Shown here one piece after another: positions 63,859 through 64,000 of a stretch of DNA of 64,000 nt (position 1 is its first letter; the number at the start of each line of letters is the position of its first letter). Location of the stretch: assembly GCF_038452275.1 (NCBI RefSeq), contig NZ_CP141643.1, forward strand, positions 2,046,001 to 2,110,000, read 5' to 3'. Under the pieces are notes generated by a model that ran no database searches, had not been told where the DNA came from, and saw only the letters and a program-made list of their open reading frames with translations. The translations under genes were made by a program, and so were the position numbers. This DNA comes from Corynebacterium sp. BD556 (GTDB lineage: Bacteria; Actinomycetota; Actinomycetes; Mycobacteriales; Mycobacteriaceae).

Positions 63859-64000
63859 ATGGCTATCTCTTGCATCCGTCGCACCGTAGCAGCCCTCGGT
63901 GCCGCCGCACTGGCCGCCCTCGGCGGCCTGGCTGCCCCCGCGGCGCATGCCCAGGAGCGCAACATGGTGATCTTCGGCGACTCCGTCATCGCGGACCCCA
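63859..64000 (+). CDS. Secreted SGNH/GDSL hydrolase, 3' truncated by window edge
   Basis: The first 47 residues: a signal peptide (RRTVAALGAAALAALGGLA, cleavage likely after AAHA) and then the block I motif FGDSVIAD with the nucleophilic Ser of GDSL lipases/esterases. AAGGAA precedes the ATG. The remaining ~200 residues lie beyond the window. Confidence 0.8.
   Translation, partial: MAISCIRRTVAALGAAALAALGGLAAPAAHAQERNMVIFGDSVIADP

Overview
This 64 kb window is a chromosomal segment of a high-GC actinobacterium, almost certainly a Corynebacterium. The gene order follows known blocks of that genus and of Mycobacterium: aspT-dnaX-ybaB-recR, gatD/murT, leuA, lysC-asd, sigC-katA, the Mrp antiporter operon, ponA/whcA, glxR/nth/marP, the ssd-tad pilus locus, topA, an adenylate cyclase and holB. 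I see no intact insertion sequence, prophage or CRISPR array. The window is mostly core genome.

Layout. 0-6.5 kb: the end of tRNA deaminase tadA, a CsbD stress protein, tRNA-Ser(CGA), an MMPL exporter overlapping tgt, and a queuosine salvage set (tgt, yhhQ, gluQ), then tRNA-Ser(GGA) and SRP RNA. 6.9-15 kb: aspT, dnaX, ybaB, recR, the peptidoglycan amidation pair murT-gatD, and a degenerate exonuclease/BRCT protein. 15-25 kb: leuA with a Leu-codon leader peptide, lysC (with an internal beta-subunit start) and asd, a secreted protein, a YkvI-type transporter, sigma factor C and catalase. 25-31 kb: a six-gene Mrp cation/proton antiporter operon with fused A and B subunits. 31-45 kb: a YhgE/Pip-like protein, tRNA-Pro, metallophosphoesterase, yqeY, a PASTA penicillin-binding protein, the WhiB-type whcA, RidA, an MBL hydrolase, glxR, a 29-residue membrane microprotein, and nth-thioredoxin-NUDIX-marP. 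45-53 kb: a SerB-like phosphatase, a 6C small RNA, the Tad pilus locus and a DUF1998 helicase. 53-64 kb: cspA, dedA, topA, an adenylate cyclase, holB, tRNA-Thr, a DUF4442/acyl-CoA ligase pair, and the start of a secreted SGNH hydrolase.

How the genes connect. Tgt, YhhQ and GluQ can take up a queuine-type base, insert it into tRNA and glutamylate it. LysC and Asd start the aspartate family, whose diaminopimelate feeds the wall made by the PASTA PBP and amidated by MurT/GatD. The adenylate cyclase makes the cAMP sensed by GlxR. SigC, KatA and WhcA are stress and redox functions.

Recurrent sequence features. About sixteen genes have a TAnnnT hexamer 6-8 nt before the start codon, the signature of leaderless transcription; I used it to set several starts. 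The most unusual points are a Tgt that has lost three of its four zinc ligands and changed its base-specificity loop, a terminator-like hairpin inside the lysC leader, a DEDD exonuclease fold with its catalytic residues replaced, and a 29-aa membrane ORF that has its own leaderless promoter.
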